A stretch of 31,074 nt of DNA from a virus, in IMG/VR virus record IMGVR_UViG_3300035703_001342, positions 1-31,074 of that record; one strand, written 5' to 3'. Positions 30,711-31,074 of this stretch are shown here, one piece after another. The first letter of the stretch is position 1. Every line of letters starts with the position of its first letter. Below the pieces are notes generated by a model. The model saw only the letters and a program-made list of their open reading frames with translations, did no database searches and was not told where the DNA came from. A program made the translations under genes and the position numbers.

Positions 30711-31074
30711 ATGAGTACAAGACAAAACACTGACTACGGATACGATATACAAAAACTTTACTTGGAAATCATGCTCACTGATGCAGAAACATTTGTTCGC
30801 TGCCAAAGTGTGTTTGATCCCAGCAACTTCGACCGACGTCTGCAACCAGCAGCACAATTCATCAATGAATATGTAATCCAGCACAATGCTATGCCGCTGT
30901 TTGAAATGGTTAATGCTGCCAACAAAACAGACTTTCAAAATCCCGGTACACTGCAAAGCGAACACCTAGATTGGCTGTTGTTGGAGTTTGAAACATTCTC
31001 CAGACACAAAGCACTGGAAGCAGCCATACTGAAAAGTGCTGACCTGTTGGAAAAAGGCGAATACGGGCCTGTGG
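30711..31074 (+). CDS. gp41: Replicative DNA helicase (T4 gp41-like), 3' partial
   Basis: The first 121 codons of a gene that runs past the window end. The helical N-terminal domain (YGYDIQKLYLEIMLTDAETF, then FINEYVIQHNAMPLFEMVNA and the end ILKSADLLEKGEY) matches the marine T4-like gp41 N-terminus. This domain mediates hexamer and primase contact. The ATPase domain with Walker motifs should lie beyond the window. Linkage to primase, although interrupted by the carbamoyltransferase, supports the call. Confidence 0.85.
   Translation, partial: MSTRQNTDYGYDIQKLYLEIMLTDAETFVRCQSVFDPSNFDRRLQPAAQFINEYVIQHNAMPLFEMVNAANKTDFQNPGTLQSEHLDWLLLEFETFSRHKALEAAILKSADLLEKGEYGPV

Noticed and set aside
1-31074. 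tRNA genes, CRISPR arrays, integrase, attachment sites, photosynthesis genes
   Set aside because: None recognised by eye: there is no gap long enough for tRNAs between genes, no repeat-spacer pattern and no matching protein.

Overview
This is about 31 kb of a T4-like marine myovirus genome (caudovirus). The T4 hallmark genes are clear: large terminase (gp17), single-strand binding protein (gp32), UvsX recombinase, a UvsY-like mediator, UvsW helicase, primase (gp61) and the start of the replicative helicase (gp41). Low GC, tightly overlapping genes and the accessory gene types fit the cyanophage/pelagiphage group of marine T4-like phages. No photosynthesis gene, tRNA, integrase, CRISPR array or insertion sequence was seen, so the host (cyanobacterium, SAR11 or another marine Gram-negative) is not fixed by this window.

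Layout. (1) 1-5983: virion/packaging block, with a 5'-partial glycine-zipper protein, a hairpin terminator, terminase, and a 1073-aa virion-type protein closed by a second terminator. (2) 5984-9139: recombination block, with the gp32 leader, gp32, a terminator, a 67-aa ORF, uvsX, a small acidic ORF and a uvsY-like gene. (3) 9136-19233: an unusually large glycan cassette. It holds about ten glycosyltransferase-like genes (two GT25, four other GT-A type with D-x-D, one GT9-like, three paralogous GT-B type), two SAM methyltransferases, a DUF6165-like protein and a nucleotidyltransferase-cupin fusion. One glycosyltransferase is on the minus strand. (4) 19236-23030: a conserved unknown, uvsW and two unknowns. 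(5) 23043-25059: sugar-precursor genes, with a cupin, a small ORF, KdsA (Kdo-8-phosphate synthase) and KdsB (CMP-Kdo synthetase). (6) 25049-27108: small conserved phage genes, including a possible gp62-like clamp-loader subunit, a zinc-finger protein, a 184-aa DnaE-like palm fragment and a minus-strand conserved protein. (7) 27142-31074: a virion protein, primase, a 38-aa ORF, a NodU-type carbamoyltransferase, a 49-aa Cys-rich ORF and gp41 (cut by the window end).

How it may work together (inference): KdsA and KdsB would make CMP-Kdo during infection. The three GT-B paralogues carry His-Pro and Asn-Ser motifs reminiscent of CMP-sugar-using transferases and could use it. The other transferases, methyltransferases, cupins and carbamoyltransferase would build and decorate a glycan on the virion or on the infected-cell surface. 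T4-type late promoter motifs (TAAATA core) lie before the terminase, the 1073-aa protein, gp32, the nucleotidyltransferase-cupin fusion and the virion protein at 27142. Three of them lie so close to the start codon that leaderless late mRNAs are likely. The strongest oddities are the DnaE-like mini-protein that keeps all three polymerase carboxylates, a possible -1 frameshift site joining two glycan genes near 15675-15694, and the nucleotidyltransferase-cupin fusion.
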